Assembly (NCBI RefSeq): GCF_036169555.1
Contig: NZ_CP108032.1
Coordinates: forward strand, 8,060,001 to 8,124,000
Direction of reading: 5' to 3'
From: Streptomyces sp. NBC_00306
Lineage (GTDB): Bacteria > Actinomycetota > Actinomycetes > Streptomycetales > Streptomycetaceae
Length of the DNA: 64,000 bases
Shown: one piece after another, positions 54,552 to 63,308 of the stretch
Layout: every line of letters starts with the position of its first letter
How positions within the stretch are numbered: position 1 is the stretch's first letter
Notes under the pieces: generated by a model
Database searches by the model: none
Seen by the model: the letters and a program-made list of their open reading frames with translations, nothing else
Told to the model about the DNA's origin: nothing
Program-made: the position numbers and the translations under genes

Positions 54552-55320
54552 TTAGCGTCGGGCCGATCTCGTTGCGCAGTGCGAGGGGGAGGGGTGTGGT
54601 GCGGGCGACGAGTCGGAGCTGGCCGCCTCGGGTGTAGCGGCCGAGCAGCAGTGTGTTCGGGGAGGCGATCGGCCCGGTGACGGCACCCACCATCGCTTCC
54701 GCAGTGTCCCGCGCCCGGATTTTGAACCAGCGTCGCTGACCCGGCAGATACGGTTGTTGGGCGCCCTTGGCAACCACGCCCTCGACACCGAGGCCTCCCC
54801 ATTCGGTCAGCCACTGCTCCGCCAGGTCGCGGTCCGTCGTCACGGGGGTCAACTGCCAGGGGGTGAGCAGAGCATGCTGGTGGAAGAAGGACTCCAGCGC
54901 GGCCCGGCGTTCGGCAAATGGCCAGGTCAACATGTCGGTGCCCTGGTGCTCCAGCATGTCGAAGGCGATGAAATGAGCCGGCTGTTCGGCGGCGAGGGGG
55001 GCGGCCGTCGCGGGGTGGCGGGTCAGCCGCTGCTGCAGGGCCGAGAAATCAAGGCGCCCTCCGGTGTGGATCACGACCTCGCCGTCCAGGACGACGTCCT
55101 TGCCCAGGGCTCCGGCCGCCTCGGCGATTTCGGGAAGCGCACCGGTCAGATCCCGCAGATTCCGGGACTGCAGGAACACCTTGCCGCCGTGGACGAAGAC
55201 CAGCATGCGGTAGCCGTCGTACTTGGGCTCGAACACCATGCCGCCGGGCATCGCTCCGGGGGCGGGCAGCCGGGCGAGGGCATGCGCCGCCATCGGTACC
55301 AAGGGGGGATTAACTGTCAC
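54552..55320 (-). pseudogene. 5' part of an ATP-dependent DNA ligase, interrupted by the IS
   Basis: Begins with a GTG at 55320. The adenylation motif EPKYDGYRMLVF has the catalytic Lys; further ligase motifs are LDGEVVIHTGGRLDF, FDMLEHQGTDML, EGVVAKG and WFKIRARD. About 255 residues are readable before the frame runs into the IS. It belongs to the LigC/LigD-ligase-like group. Without the OB-fold end the product would be incomplete. Confidence 0.92.
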
Positions 55321-55397
55321 TTTTTCGGCATACCCCGACTGGTAGCTCCGATAGCAGTGCGCACCCGCTTGGTGGCAGCAGGCTTTACAGCTGCCGC

Positions 55398-55769
55398 TCA
55401 GTCCGAGGATGCGGGCTCGGCGGCCGGCTGTTCGTCGTCGACGTGCTTGAGTGCCGTGCGGGCCCCCACGCCCTTACCCATGGGGAGTTCCGCCCACCAA
55501 GGGTGGGCGTAGATTGCGACCGTCAGCGCCACGATCTTGCTCCGGAACGTACGGTCCGCCTCGATCTGCTCGGGGGTGAAGCCGGGGGAGTCCGGGTCTA
55601 TGACCGGCTCCGTGCGGCCGCCTGCGAGGGGCCGCTCGTAGGTCACGCCGATCATCGGATCAACGCTCCAGGGAAGAGTGCGACAGTGCTCCTCGTACGC
55701 CGCGCGGACACGGAGTATCTCAAGCTGCAGGGCTCGCAGGTCATCGGGGAACGAGTACGAGGTGCTCAT
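55398..55769 (-). CDS. Conserved hypothetical protein
   Basis: 123 residues: SYSFPDDLRALQLEILRVRA, HCRTLPWSVDP, GFTPEQIEADRTFRSKIVAL and ARTALKHVD. Coding composition is good and the protein looks intact. It resembles small hypothetical proteins of Streptomyces; no named family or function. It is followed by the ligase gene on the same strand, 77 bp away. Confidence 0.7.
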   Translation of the reverse strand: MSTSYSFPDDLRALQLEILRVRAAYEEHCRTLPWSVDPMIGVTYERPLAGGRTEPVIDPDSPGFTPEQIEADRTFRSKIVALTVAIYAHPWWAELPMGKGVGARTALKHVDDEQPAAEPASSD

Positions 55770-55984
55770 CCACGAGAGCGTAGCTGCGTACGAATATTGC
55801 GTCTTGGCGGCGCGCCATGTGCTCAGTGCGCCGGCTGCTCAACGGCCAGCCGGCGACAGTCGCGGACGCCGGTTGAGCCGCTGCTGCAGCGCCAAGAATT
55901 CATCGCGGTCCATGGCGCTCTGATGGTCTTCCCGCCCGCAGGGTCGTGAGTCAACAGGCGGCGGTCACGGAAGGATCGGTATGC

Positions 55985-56021
55985 GGTGTGGGCCAGCACC
56001 GCTCCGAAACTGGCCCACACC
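55985..56021. repeat. Interspersed hairpin repeat type B, copy 1
   Basis: A perfect 12-bp stem (GGTGTGGGCCAG at 55985-55996, complement at 56010-56021), loop caccgctccgaaa. It is followed by an imperfect second palindrome rich in GGGCTTGCCC. The same arrangement occurs at 62071-62140. Confidence 0.75.
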
Positions 56022-56317
56022 TGGTGGGCTTGCCCAAGGGGCTTGGGGCTTGGACAAGCCCTCCTTTCCAGAATGCACCTTCGGTTGCTGTCTCTGGGCA
56101 AGCTCTGAATCAGCGCTGGGCAACCCTGCTGCTCGGTGGCAGGCAAGCCGCCCTGCTCGGCGGCCCCCTCGCCAAAGACGTTGACGATGGCGCCGCCTTC
56201 GTCTTGCTGGAGCATCTGCCGGATTTATGCGCGGGTGCACAGGAACGAGCAGCCTGGACGTTGTCTTCTCTGGTGACGTCGCAGCGGCCGTGAGAGCTTG
56301 GCTGCCGCCGTCGGTGA

Positions 56318-56449
56318 TCAGCCGCGCGGTTCCTTCAGCCCGTCCTCGTACAGGTCGACGAGGGCGACCTGCGCTCCGGCGCGGGCGAGCTCGGTGGCGC
56401 GGCCGGAGGCGGCTCCGGTGACGAATGCGGTCCGGTAGGTGACCTTCAC
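56318..56449 (-). pseudogene. N-terminal stub of a short-chain dehydrogenase
   Basis: A GTG start at 56449 with GGAGG upstream, then KVTYRTAFVTGAASGRATEL and AGAQVALVDLYED, stopping after 43 codons. This is the first Rossmann strand and glycine motif of an SDR; the rest is absent. Confidence 0.65.
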
Positions 56450-56479
56450 GTCGGATCCTCCATCCTGGTGCTGGTTTAG

Positions 56480-56815
56480 GGGCGGGTTCAGCTGGTGGCG
56501 GGGCCGCGGCGTACTCCTCGTCGGTGACGGGGGTCAGCCGGTGCACGACGTCGTGGTCGGCGTCGTGGCCAAGTGGACCATGAGCCGGTTCGGCGCGGAG
56601 CCGTGCCAGTGCTCCTCATCGGCCTCGAACAGGATGCGGTCGCCGGGACGGATGACTTCTACAGGGCCGCCGCGGCGCTGGCACATACCGATCCCCTCGG
56701 TGACGAAGACGGTCTGTCCTAGCGGATAACGGTGCCAGTGGGTGCGGGCGCCGGGCATGAAGTGCACCAGGGATGCGGTGACCTGGCGGGGTGGTGAGGT
56801 GAGTGGCCGGGTCAG
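56480..56815 (-). pseudogene. Frameshifted cupin-domain protein
   Basis: The minus strand gives ASLVHFMPGARTHWHRYPLG, QTVFVTEGIGMCQRRGGPVE and FEADEEHWHGSAPNRLMVHL, a cupin barrel with its metal-binding His residues. After LMVHLA the frame is lost; the proper C-terminus (RLTPVTDEEYAAAP) continues in another frame around 56500. The 5' end is also unclear. Confidence 0.7.
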
Positions 56816-57660
56816 GGCTTGAGGAGGGCCTTGATAGCGCGGCGCTCGTCCATGGCCTGCTAGCCCTCGGCGACCTGCTCCAGCGGCAGGGTGAGGTCGA
56901 AGACCTTGCCCGGGTCGATCCGGCCTTCGAGGACGCGGTCGATGAGGTCGGGCAGGTAGCGGCGCACCGGGGCCGGGCCGCCGCGCAGGCCGACGTGGGA
57001 GAAGAACAGCTCCTGGCCGTCGAAGGCGACCTCGTGGGGTACGCCAACGAAGCCGACGTTGCCGCCGGGCCGCGCGGAGTGCAGGGCCTGCTGCATGGCC
57101 TGGGCGGTGCCGACGCACTCCAGCACGCTGTCGGCGCCGATCCCGCCGGTCAGCTCTTTGATCCGGGCCACTCCCTCGTCGCCGCGCTCGGTGACAATGT
57201 CGGTTGCGCCGAACTCGCGGGCCAGCTTCTGCCGTGATTCGTGGCGGCTCATGGCGATGATCTGCTCTGCGCCCCTCTCCTTGGCCGCGATCACGGCGCA
57301 GAGGCCGACCGCGCCGTCACCGACGACCACGGCGGTGGAGCCGGGCCGTACCTCGGCGGCATCGGCGGCCCACCAGCCGGTGCCCATGACGTCGGAGACG
57401 GCCAGCAGACCGGGCCACAGCTCCTCGCCCGGCGTCTCGTCGGTGGCGACCAAGGTGCCCTGGGCGTTGGGGATGCGCACGTAGTCGGCCTGGCAGGTGC
57501 TCATGAACTCGCGGTGCAAGCAGTTCGACTGGAAGCCATTTCGGCAGTTCGCGCAGGTGTTGTCCGAGGTGGCGAAGGAGCCGACGACGAACTGGCCCGG
57601 CCTGACCGAGGTGACCTCGGACCCGGCCTCCTCCACGAAACTGCCGGTACGGGTCGCCCG
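56815..57660 (-). pseudogene. Zinc-dependent alcohol dehydrogenase pseudogene
   Basis: The readable part starts at GSFVEEAGSEVTSVRPGQFV and covers the structural-zinc region (CANCRNGFQSNC) and the Rossmann domain (STAVVVGDGAVGLCAVIAAK). The first ~60 residues with the catalytic zinc ligands are missing. Near the 3' end a TAG replaces the codon before QAMDERRAIKALLKP, so the protein would stop at VAEG. Two independent lesions. Confidence 0.85.
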
Positions 57661-57707
57661 TCGCAGCCGGCCGTGAGATCGGGCCGCGCCAGATCTCCGC
57701 AACTCCA
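57655..57707. repeat. 53-bp direct repeat, copy 1
   Basis: Identical by eye to 59559-59611 in the same orientation. It lies exactly where the ADH pseudogene loses its 5' part, so it marks a recombination or insertion junction. Confidence 0.8.
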
Positions 57708-57854
57708 TGCGAATGCCCCGCAGACGTATCGCGGACGAAGGGGTGCGCCGCCGCCGACTGGCGCGCCTGTTGCAGTCCGACCGGCATGCAGCTCGCTCAT
57801 CGGTCGTTCTTCTTCGCGAAGCGTGCCGTCGCATTTTCAGGATCTCGATTGTCT

Positions 57855-58010
57855 GCGGGGTTCACGGCTGCCCCAGGTGACGGTCAGGCGCGTGTTCCAC
57901 CACGGGTACTGCGGTCCCGGCCGGAGTCAGCAGCGGGCTGATCTCCTCGCGCAGGGCAAGCGGCAGGGATTCAGGCGCTGGCCATCAATGAAGATCCTGC
58001 AGGAAGCGCC
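57855..58010 (-). pseudogene. Second remnant of a DNA-ligase 3' region
   Basis: The minus strand carries LPLALREEISPLL and, in a neighbouring frame, PGPQYPWWNTRLTVTWGSRE, paralleling LPLALRNEIGPTL and PGHAWWHMRLTVTWGSRE of the ligase at 53481-55320. Only about 50 codons survive. Confidence 0.6.
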
Positions 58011-58085
58011 ACCGAGAGCACCCTGGTCGCCCAGCACTTGCCGGCATTGGGCCGCTGGCGCGCATGGTGAGATCGACTCACCACG

Positions 58086-58300
58086 ATGCCTCCAGTGGAC
58101 GAGGCCCTGTCCGCGGCCGCGGGCATGCACGACGTGGTGGTCTTGGACGCGGCAGGGAGCACCTTCGCCGATTGCTCCCTTCTCAACCTCCTGCTCCACA
58201 CCCGTCACGCCACCGATTTCCGTACCGCCGCGTCGTCGCAGCCCGTGAGGGCCTGCTCGGGTGCTGACCAGACGCTGCAGGTCCGAGACACGGTGCAGGA
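58086..58300 (+). pseudogene. Truncated STAS (anti-anti-sigma) gene
   Basis: DEALSAAAGMHDVVVLDAAG and STFADCSLLNLLLHTRHATD correspond to the middle of a STAS domain (the phosphorylation-site serine region reads F-A-D-C-S). The N-terminal strand is missing and the C-terminal helix is out of frame. It is directly upstream of the RsbW-like ATPase, in the expected order. Confidence 0.55.
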
Positions 58301-58433
58301 GGACTGGCCTGAGCGTCTCGTACAGATGCCAATGGTGTCCTGTGCCGTGCTTGGGACGAGAAGGCACATAGCGGCATCGACGGGGCAGGCGTACTGAGAG
58401 AGCCGGTACATCACGACGAGGACCGAGGCGACC

Positions 58434-58868
58434 ATGAAGGACAGTGGCTACGGGGCCATGCACGCTGTGCGCGCGGGAGCGACGTACGACGGGACCTCGG
58501 AGTCAATCGCAGCAGCAAGGTACTTTGCCACCCGTTTTGTCGCGCAGCTCCACGACCATCACGGCGTTGCGACAGAGCGGGAGGCGATTGGTTCGCTGCA
58601 GCTGGTGGTCAGCGAACTGGTCACCAACGCATGCAAGTTCGCGCCCGGCCCTACGTCGCTGGATCTGGAGTTCGCTGGCGGGAAGCTGGAGATCACGGTC
58701 TCGGATACCAGTACGACGATGCCCGTGGTCATGGCTGCCGATCCAGGCCGCGTAGGGCAGCACGGTCTCGAAATCGTGCGGGCCGTGTGCGACGGTTTCG
58801 AAGTCCACCGCGAGCCTGCAGGAAAACGTATCCGGGTCCTCTTGCCCCTACGGACCGCCATCACCTGA
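58434..58868 (+). CDS. RsbW-like ATP-binding (HATPase_c_2) anti-sigma/kinase protein
   Basis: 144 residues. The N-box is LQLVVSELVTNACKFAPG, followed by DTSTTMPVVMAADPGRVGQHGLEIV, where the GHGL-type lid motif is GQHGLEIV. Streptomyces encodes many such GHKL-type serine kinases that bind sigma factors or phosphorylate STAS proteins. The partner here is unknown; the broken STAS gene upstream suggests a former pair. Confidence 0.85.
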   Translation: MKDSGYGAMHAVRAGATYDGTSESIAAARYFATRFVAQLHDHHGVATEREAIGSLQLVVSELVTNACKFAPGPTSLDLEFAGGKLEITVSDTSTTMPVVMAADPGRVGQHGLEIVRAVCDGFEVHREPAGKRIRVLLPLRTAIT

Positions 58869-59095
58869 GACCGGCTCCCACTGGCTCAGCGCGCCGGCCG
58901 GAGGCTCCTGCCCGTCAGCGAGGTCTCGACCAATACATTGAGGCCACTGAATGTGGGGTGTCTGAAGGTGTGTGCGTAGACGGACCTCCAGGCAGCCTGC
59001 AGGTCTTGGGTGTAGGTGGGCAGGTCTTTCCGGAACGTCCCGGGCCGGCCGGGTGGTGAGTTCTATGGCATCGAGAGCGCGAGCGCTGACGCCGG

Positions 59096-59497
59096 ATGGG
59101 GGCGGGCGTAGTGGCTGGACGGGCGCGCTACGGGTTTGGGGTGGTGGCCTTGGCGGTGGTCGCGATCCTGGTACTGGGACGGCTCTCGGGCGGCGACGGC
59201 GATGCAAGCGGATCCTCCGCGACCCCGGCCTTCTCTGTCGCCCCGAGGTCCTCCGGGCGGCCGGTCACCCCGAGCGCCCCCGGTGCCCGAAAGCCCGGTG
59301 GAGACGCGCCTCGACCTATTCTCGTTCGGCGGTTTGTGCCAGGAGGAGGGGAGCGTTCGGTCCTGCGGGCGGCACGCGTATCGGCGTCGGGACCGCACCT
59401 TGTGGTCGTCCATGTCAACGGGATGCTGCACCAGTTCGAGGGTCGCGGCGATCACGACCGCGCCGACCCGTTCACACCGCTGCCCGAGCGGGTGTGA
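59096..59497 (+). CDS. Hypothetical membrane-anchored or exported protein
   Basis: About 133 residues. An N-terminal hydrophobic helix (YGFGVVALAVVAILVLG) is followed by a Ser/Ala/Pro/Gly-rich linker and a short soluble end. The layout resembles the beginning of class F sortases, but no sortase catalytic motif is present, so it may be a truncated remnant. A GTG at 59111 is an alternative start. Confidence 0.4.
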   Translation: MGAGVVAGRARYGFGVVALAVVAILVLGRLSGGDGDASGSSATPAFSVAPRSSGRPVTPSAPGARKPGGDAPRPILVRRFVPGGGERSVLRAARVSASGPHLVVVHVNGMLHQFEGRGDHDRADPFTPLPERV

Positions 59498-59558
59498 CTC
59501 GTCGCCTGAGCCTGGTACGTACGGCCGGGCAAGCTCCTCAAGGTGTGCCGGTATGAGC

Positions 59559-59611
59559 CGCCCGTCGCAGCCGGCCGTGAGATCGGGCCGCGCCAGATCT
59601 CCGCAACTCCA
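59559..59611. repeat. 53-bp direct repeat, copy 2
   Basis: Same sequence and orientation as 57655-57707. Both copies encode S-C-G-D-L-A-R-P-D-L-T-A-G-C-D-G-R on the minus strand, so they may be pieces of a duplicated gene fragment. Confidence 0.8.
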
Positions 59612-59854
59612 GCACTCTTCGGCGCAGTTCACCGGATCCGTCCCTTCTCCGCGGGGTGCCGTCCCAGCGTACGGACAACCCCTCATCAGGCACAGACGAC
59701 GGGGGCTTCGAAGGGCCCCGTTCCGGCCTGGTCCAGGAGGGAGAGCAGGTCCGTCTGGGTGTCGAGCACAGCCGCGAGCCTGGCCCGCATCCAAGAGTTC
59801 ACGCAGCATTTGGCTATCACCGAGGGCGCCCGCCACGACAAGCCCCCGGTTGAT

Positions 59855-60017
59855 TCATGCTTCTTCGTAGTGGCCACCGTGATGGTGTGGATGCCGGCTT
59901 CGACGCTTGTTGGTATCAGCTGACGAAGCGGGGGCGCCCGATGGTGATGTGGGCACACCGAGGTGTTCGAGCAGTAGCCCTTCCCGGGTAGACCAGGGGC
60001 AGATCTCGACGCTCTTA
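59855..60017 (-). pseudogene. 3' fragment of the IS-interrupted Ppx/GppA phosphatase
   Basis: Reads KSVEICPWSTREGLLLEHLG and a short tail ending at 59855. SVxxCPWSTREG is the usual C-terminal motif of actinobacterial Ppx/GppA proteins. Removing the IS and one TTA joins it in frame to SCGA at 60874. Confidence 0.85.
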
Positions 60018-60873
60018 GACGCCATCTCATTTGGCGAGTCTGCGGTAGCAGATGAGGGTGCAGGCGATGCTGGTGAAGGCGAGGAAGTGGTCGGCTTTGC
60101 GTTCGTAGCGTCGGTGGAGGCGGCGGCAGCCGGCGAGCCAGGCCATGGTGCGTTCCACGGTCCAGCGATGGCGGCCCAGCCGTTGTGAGGACTCGACTCC
60201 CTTGCGGGCGATGCGGTGGGTGATGCCGCGCGTGCGTAACCATTTCCGCAGGTGGGCGTAGTCGTAGCCCTTGTCGGCGTGGAGTTTGGCGGGCTTGCGC
60301 CGTCGCCGGCCGCGGCGCGAGCGGATGGGCGGGATGCCCTTCACGAGCGGGATCAGGGCCTGGCTGTCGTGCAGATTGGCCCCGGAAATGCCGACGGATA
60401 TGGGCAGACCCGATCGTTCCGTGATCAGGTGGATCTTCGAGCCGTACTTGCCCCGGTCGACAGGATTCGGACCTGTCAGGTCCCCCTTTTCAGGGCCCGC
60501 ATGTTCACCGAGTCGATCGCGCACCTCGACCAGTCCAGCTCGCCGCGGGCACCGAGTTCGTCGAGGACCAGGCGGTGGAGTTTGGCCCACACCCTGGCCT
60601 TGGACCACTCCGCAAACCGCCGGTGGGCGGTCGCTCCGGACGGGCCGAACGACGCCGAAGGCAGCTGCTGCCAGGTGCAACCCGATGTCGCCACGAAGAC
60701 GATCGCCGCCAGCACTTCCCGGTCGCCGTGCCGACGCCGACCACCGCCCTGCGGCCGCGACGGCGCCTCCGGTACCACCCGCTGGAACAACTCCCACAAC
60801 TCGTCCGGCACCAACCGCTCAACGATCCCCACCATGACTCACAGACTACCGAGTCACCCAAATGAGATGGCTT
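60018..60873 (-). mobile_element. IS5-family insertion sequence, copy 2 (856 bp)
   Basis: Same ends as copy 1 in reverse: GACGCCATCTCATTTGG at 60018 and the complement of GAAGCCATCTCATTTGG ending at 60873. TTA flanks at 60015-60017 and 60874-60876 are the target duplication. It interrupts the ppx/gppA gene. The sequence differs from copy 1 by one A in the orfA/orfB junction tract, compensated elsewhere since both are 856 bp as measured here. Confidence 0.92.
60027..60835 (-). CDS. IS5-family transposase in two reading frames, copy 2
   Basis: orfA starts at ATG 60835 and stops at 60476 just after the catalytic Asp block (MRALKRGT). orfB continues from about 60490 (GDLTGPNPVDRGKYGSKIHL) to 60027. 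The junction is A4G5 (minus strand 60490-60482) and needs a -1 shift, unlike copy 1 which needs +1. Confidence 0.85.
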
Positions 60874-61734
60874 CTTAGCCCCGCAGGATTCCATGAGGGC
60901 CTGTGCGATCAGGGCTCCGGCCAGGGACTGTTCGACGCGGTGCCGGGAGATGCCCGGCAGTTTGGCGCGCGGGGACGGTCCCGCGTCGGCCAGCACGGAG
61001 ACCGCCGTGTGTAGTTGGGACAGCGTCAGCTGCCTTCCGGCTCGCGGGGCCTTGCCCCTGGCAGCTGCGAGCCGGGCGAGCTGTTCGAAGGTCTTGGAAC
61101 AGGCCAGCACCCGCCCACCCGGTTCGGCCTGCGGCAGGTCGGCAACGACTTCCAAAGACCGGCAGAGGTGGTGTAGGACCTCAGCCAAGCGGCGTCCGGA
61201 CTGCGCGGTGCCGCCGGGAAGCCAGCTCCTTGTGATCCTGCGGGCCCCCAGCGGCAGCGAATGGACGGCGCGGGGCTGTTCTCCCGTGCCGGAGGCGATC
61301 TCGACGGTGCCGCCACCGATGTCCAGGACCAGCAGCTGCCCACTAGTCGGGCCCGCCCACAGGCGGGCGGCGACGTAGGCCAACCGCGCCTCCTCCTCCC
61401 CGGCCAGCACGCGCAGACGGGTTCCCGTGGTGCGTGCCACGCGCGCGATGATTTCGTCGCGGTTGGGCGCATCCCGGATGACGGAAGTCGCGAACGCGAA
61501 CACATCCCGTTCGCGCAGCTGCGGGTCCGCGGCGCCAGCCTCGGCCACGGCCCGCTCGACGCTCCTCACACCGGTCATGTCCAGCCGCCCCTTGCGATCT
61601 AGGGCTTCGTGCAGTCTCAGCCGCACCTTGCGGGAGAACACCGGCTCCAGCAGCATCCCCGGATGCTGTCGTACCACCGTCAGCAGAGCACTATGGCATC
61701 CAACATCGAGCACACCCGCCTGCCGCAATCCCAT
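60874..61734 (-). pseudogene. 5' part of a Ppx/GppA-family phosphatase, interrupted by the IS
   Basis: ATG at 61734 with GGGGAGGCG upstream. Motifs: VLDVGCHSALLTVV (ASKHA phosphate 1), FATSVIRDAPNRDEI, GEEEARLAYVAA, LVLDIGGGTVEIASG (phosphate 2) and a C-terminal helical region to SCGA. Such enzymes hydrolyse polyphosphate or pppGpp in the stringent response. The frame is open upstream of 61734 to 61920 but without family resemblance. Confidence 0.92.
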
Positions 61735-62070
61735 CGCCTCCCCTGGCGGCCGCCCCGATCGGACCGGACCGGCCTTCTCCGACGGCCCGATGACGGCGCG
61801 ACGGCTACGCCGATCCGGCGGCGTAAGCGTATCGTCACCATCCGTAAATACACGAAATCCGGATCTCTCGAACCCGGCGCTGCCGTCTCGAAGTGTGTGC
61901 AGCTGGGGCGCTGGCGACACGTGGACCCAGATCGGCTCTGCTCGGCATCTCCCGGTAGCCCGCCCATGAGCGCTTCGGCAAGCCAGCCGGGCTCCATCGT
62001 TCGCTGATCACCGGCGCGAGGGGTGTGGCCGACGTCGGTAACCGATGGATGCAGCCCTGGCGTGCCTGGG

Positions 62071-62140
62071 GGTGTGGGCCAGGACCGCTCAGAACTGGCC
62101 CACACCCCTGGCGGGCATGCCCAGGGCCCTGGGCATGCCC
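62071..62140. repeat. Interspersed hairpin repeat type B, copy 2
   Basis: A perfect 12-bp stem (GGTGTGGGCCAG at 62071-62082, complement at 62095-62106) with loop gaccgctcagaa, followed at 62113-62140 by a 28-bp perfect palindrome built on GGGCATGCCCAGGG. It parallels 55985-56060. Confidence 0.75.
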
Positions 62141-62401
62141 TTCTCCTCCAGCATGCGCTTTTCGCGTCCGGATGCGATGTCGAGCTTTTGCCGTCGCTGC
62201 CACCTGGCTATTTCTGCATTCCGTCCACCAGCTTCGTGTCCGCGAAATAGGGGGAGCCAAAGTCATGAGCCAGCAGCCGGCTCCAGGTACCGTCCGCCGA
62301 CCATCGGCGAAAACCTCGTACACGGTCTTTGCCGTTTACCTCGCAACCGCCCCCACGTGCCCGATGATGTCCCCCTCATCACGCAACGTCCTGGGGGGAC
62401 C

Positions 62402-62575
62402 ATGCGCAGACTCCGCGTCGCAGCCACCGCCGCCGGGTGCCTGCTGCATGCAACAGCGACGACAAGGGCGACGACAAGAAGATTGCCGCCGAGGGGACAC
62501 CTGCCGCCACGCAGGTCGCTCCCGCCCCGAAGCACGCCCCGCCACTGCTGATCAAAGCGCCAATGCCGGGTCGCG
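62402..62575 (+). pseudogene. Broken lipoprotein gene
   Basis: The ATG at 62402 (GGGGGG upstream) begins MRRLRVAATAAGCLL, a lipoprotein signal; the lipobox and mature start (ACNSDDKGDDKKIAAEGTPA) follow in a different frame, so a single indel near 62440 separates signal from body. The rest is Ala/Pro-rich and runs into the DUF5133 upstream region. Confidence 0.55.
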
Positions 62576-62684
62576 GCTGTTCTCACCGACGCCGCCTCTA
62601 CCCGGGAGCGATCACGCGCGACTACCGGAAACGGCAGGTCGCTGCAGGGGCCTACGCAGCCTCGCGGGGGAGCGGCAGACGGCT

Positions 62685-62709
62685 GAGTGAAGGATGCTGT
62701 AGGGGGTAT
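62685..62709 (+). promoter_or_regulatory. Candidate sigmaB-type promoter of DUF5133 copy 2
   Basis: GAGT (62685-62688), 15 nt, GGGTAT (62704-62709). It is embedded in about 80 bp that is strongly similar to the sequence before DUF5133 copy 1. Confidence 0.55.
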
Positions 62710-62748
62710 TCGCTTCGCGGTATCGGTTCGCGTGGATGGAGGCAGCTC

Positions 62749-62994
62749 ATGCTTCTTGCTCACCCTGCGGTGTTGAAGGATCTGGTGGAGCACTACGAGA
62801 CGCTGTATGCGCTGCACGCCGAAAAGGGCAGTCCACAGGTGCGGCAGCGGATGGAAGACGTCGCGTACACCCTGTGCGTTTCTACCGGCACGCGGGATGT
62901 GGATGCGGCGCTGATCGCCGCCCGCCGTCGGCTAGCTCGCCCAGCCGCGGGCCGCGCCCGTCCCGAGGGCGAATCTCTGTTCGCCGCGAGCTGA
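62749..62994 (+). CDS. DUF5133 protein, copy 2
   Basis: 81 residues: MLLAHPAVLKDLVEHYETLY, QRMEDVAYTLCVSTGTRDVD and AALIAARRRLARP, then a divergent tail. About 80 percent identical to copy 1 over the shared part by eye. GGAGG precedes the ATG. Family function unknown. Confidence 0.85.
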   Translation: MLLAHPAVLKDLVEHYETLYALHAEKGSPQVRQRMEDVAYTLCVSTGTRDVDAALIAARRRLARPAAGRARPEGESLFAAS

Positions 62995-63101
62995 CCGCTC
63001 ACACCCGTCTGCCGTGGGCGCCGGTGCGCGCACAGTCCAGTGACGGCGGCGCAGAGTGTAGTGCCGGCGCTGGGCGGCACAATTCCCGGCGCAGCCTGGG
63101 A

Positions 63102-63140
63102 AGCCGGAGCGGCGTACCCGGGTAGGTGGGCCGCTCCGGC
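63102..63140. repeat. Interspersed hairpin repeat, copy 2
   Basis: Stem GCCGGAGCGG (63103-63112) and complement (63131-63140), loop cgtacccgggtaggtggg. It differs from copy 1 at 12425-12464 only in a few loop bases and one outer pair. Confidence 0.7.
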
Positions 63141-63308
63141 GTGTGTTCAACGCGAGCTGCCCCCTGAGCGTTACGCGTCAGGCCGGATGGATGCGGAGAG
63201 CGAGCCGTGTGGCAGCCGAGGCTCGGCACAAGTGCCCGAGCGCGCCTCAGCCGTGAGGATCCGCTGGTCGCTAGTGTCCTGCGCCAGAGATCCGTCGTTA
63301 ATTCGTTT

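Noticed and set aside
59096..59497. Class F sortase call
   Set aside because: Only the N-terminal helix and Pro/Ser-rich linker resemble sortases; no catalytic His, Cys or Arg motifs are present.
60505..61920. Single 471-codon frame covering ppx and IS sequence
   Set aside because: It is an accidental fusion: the 5' part is ppx/gppA and the 3' part is IS sequence entered through the insertion junction.
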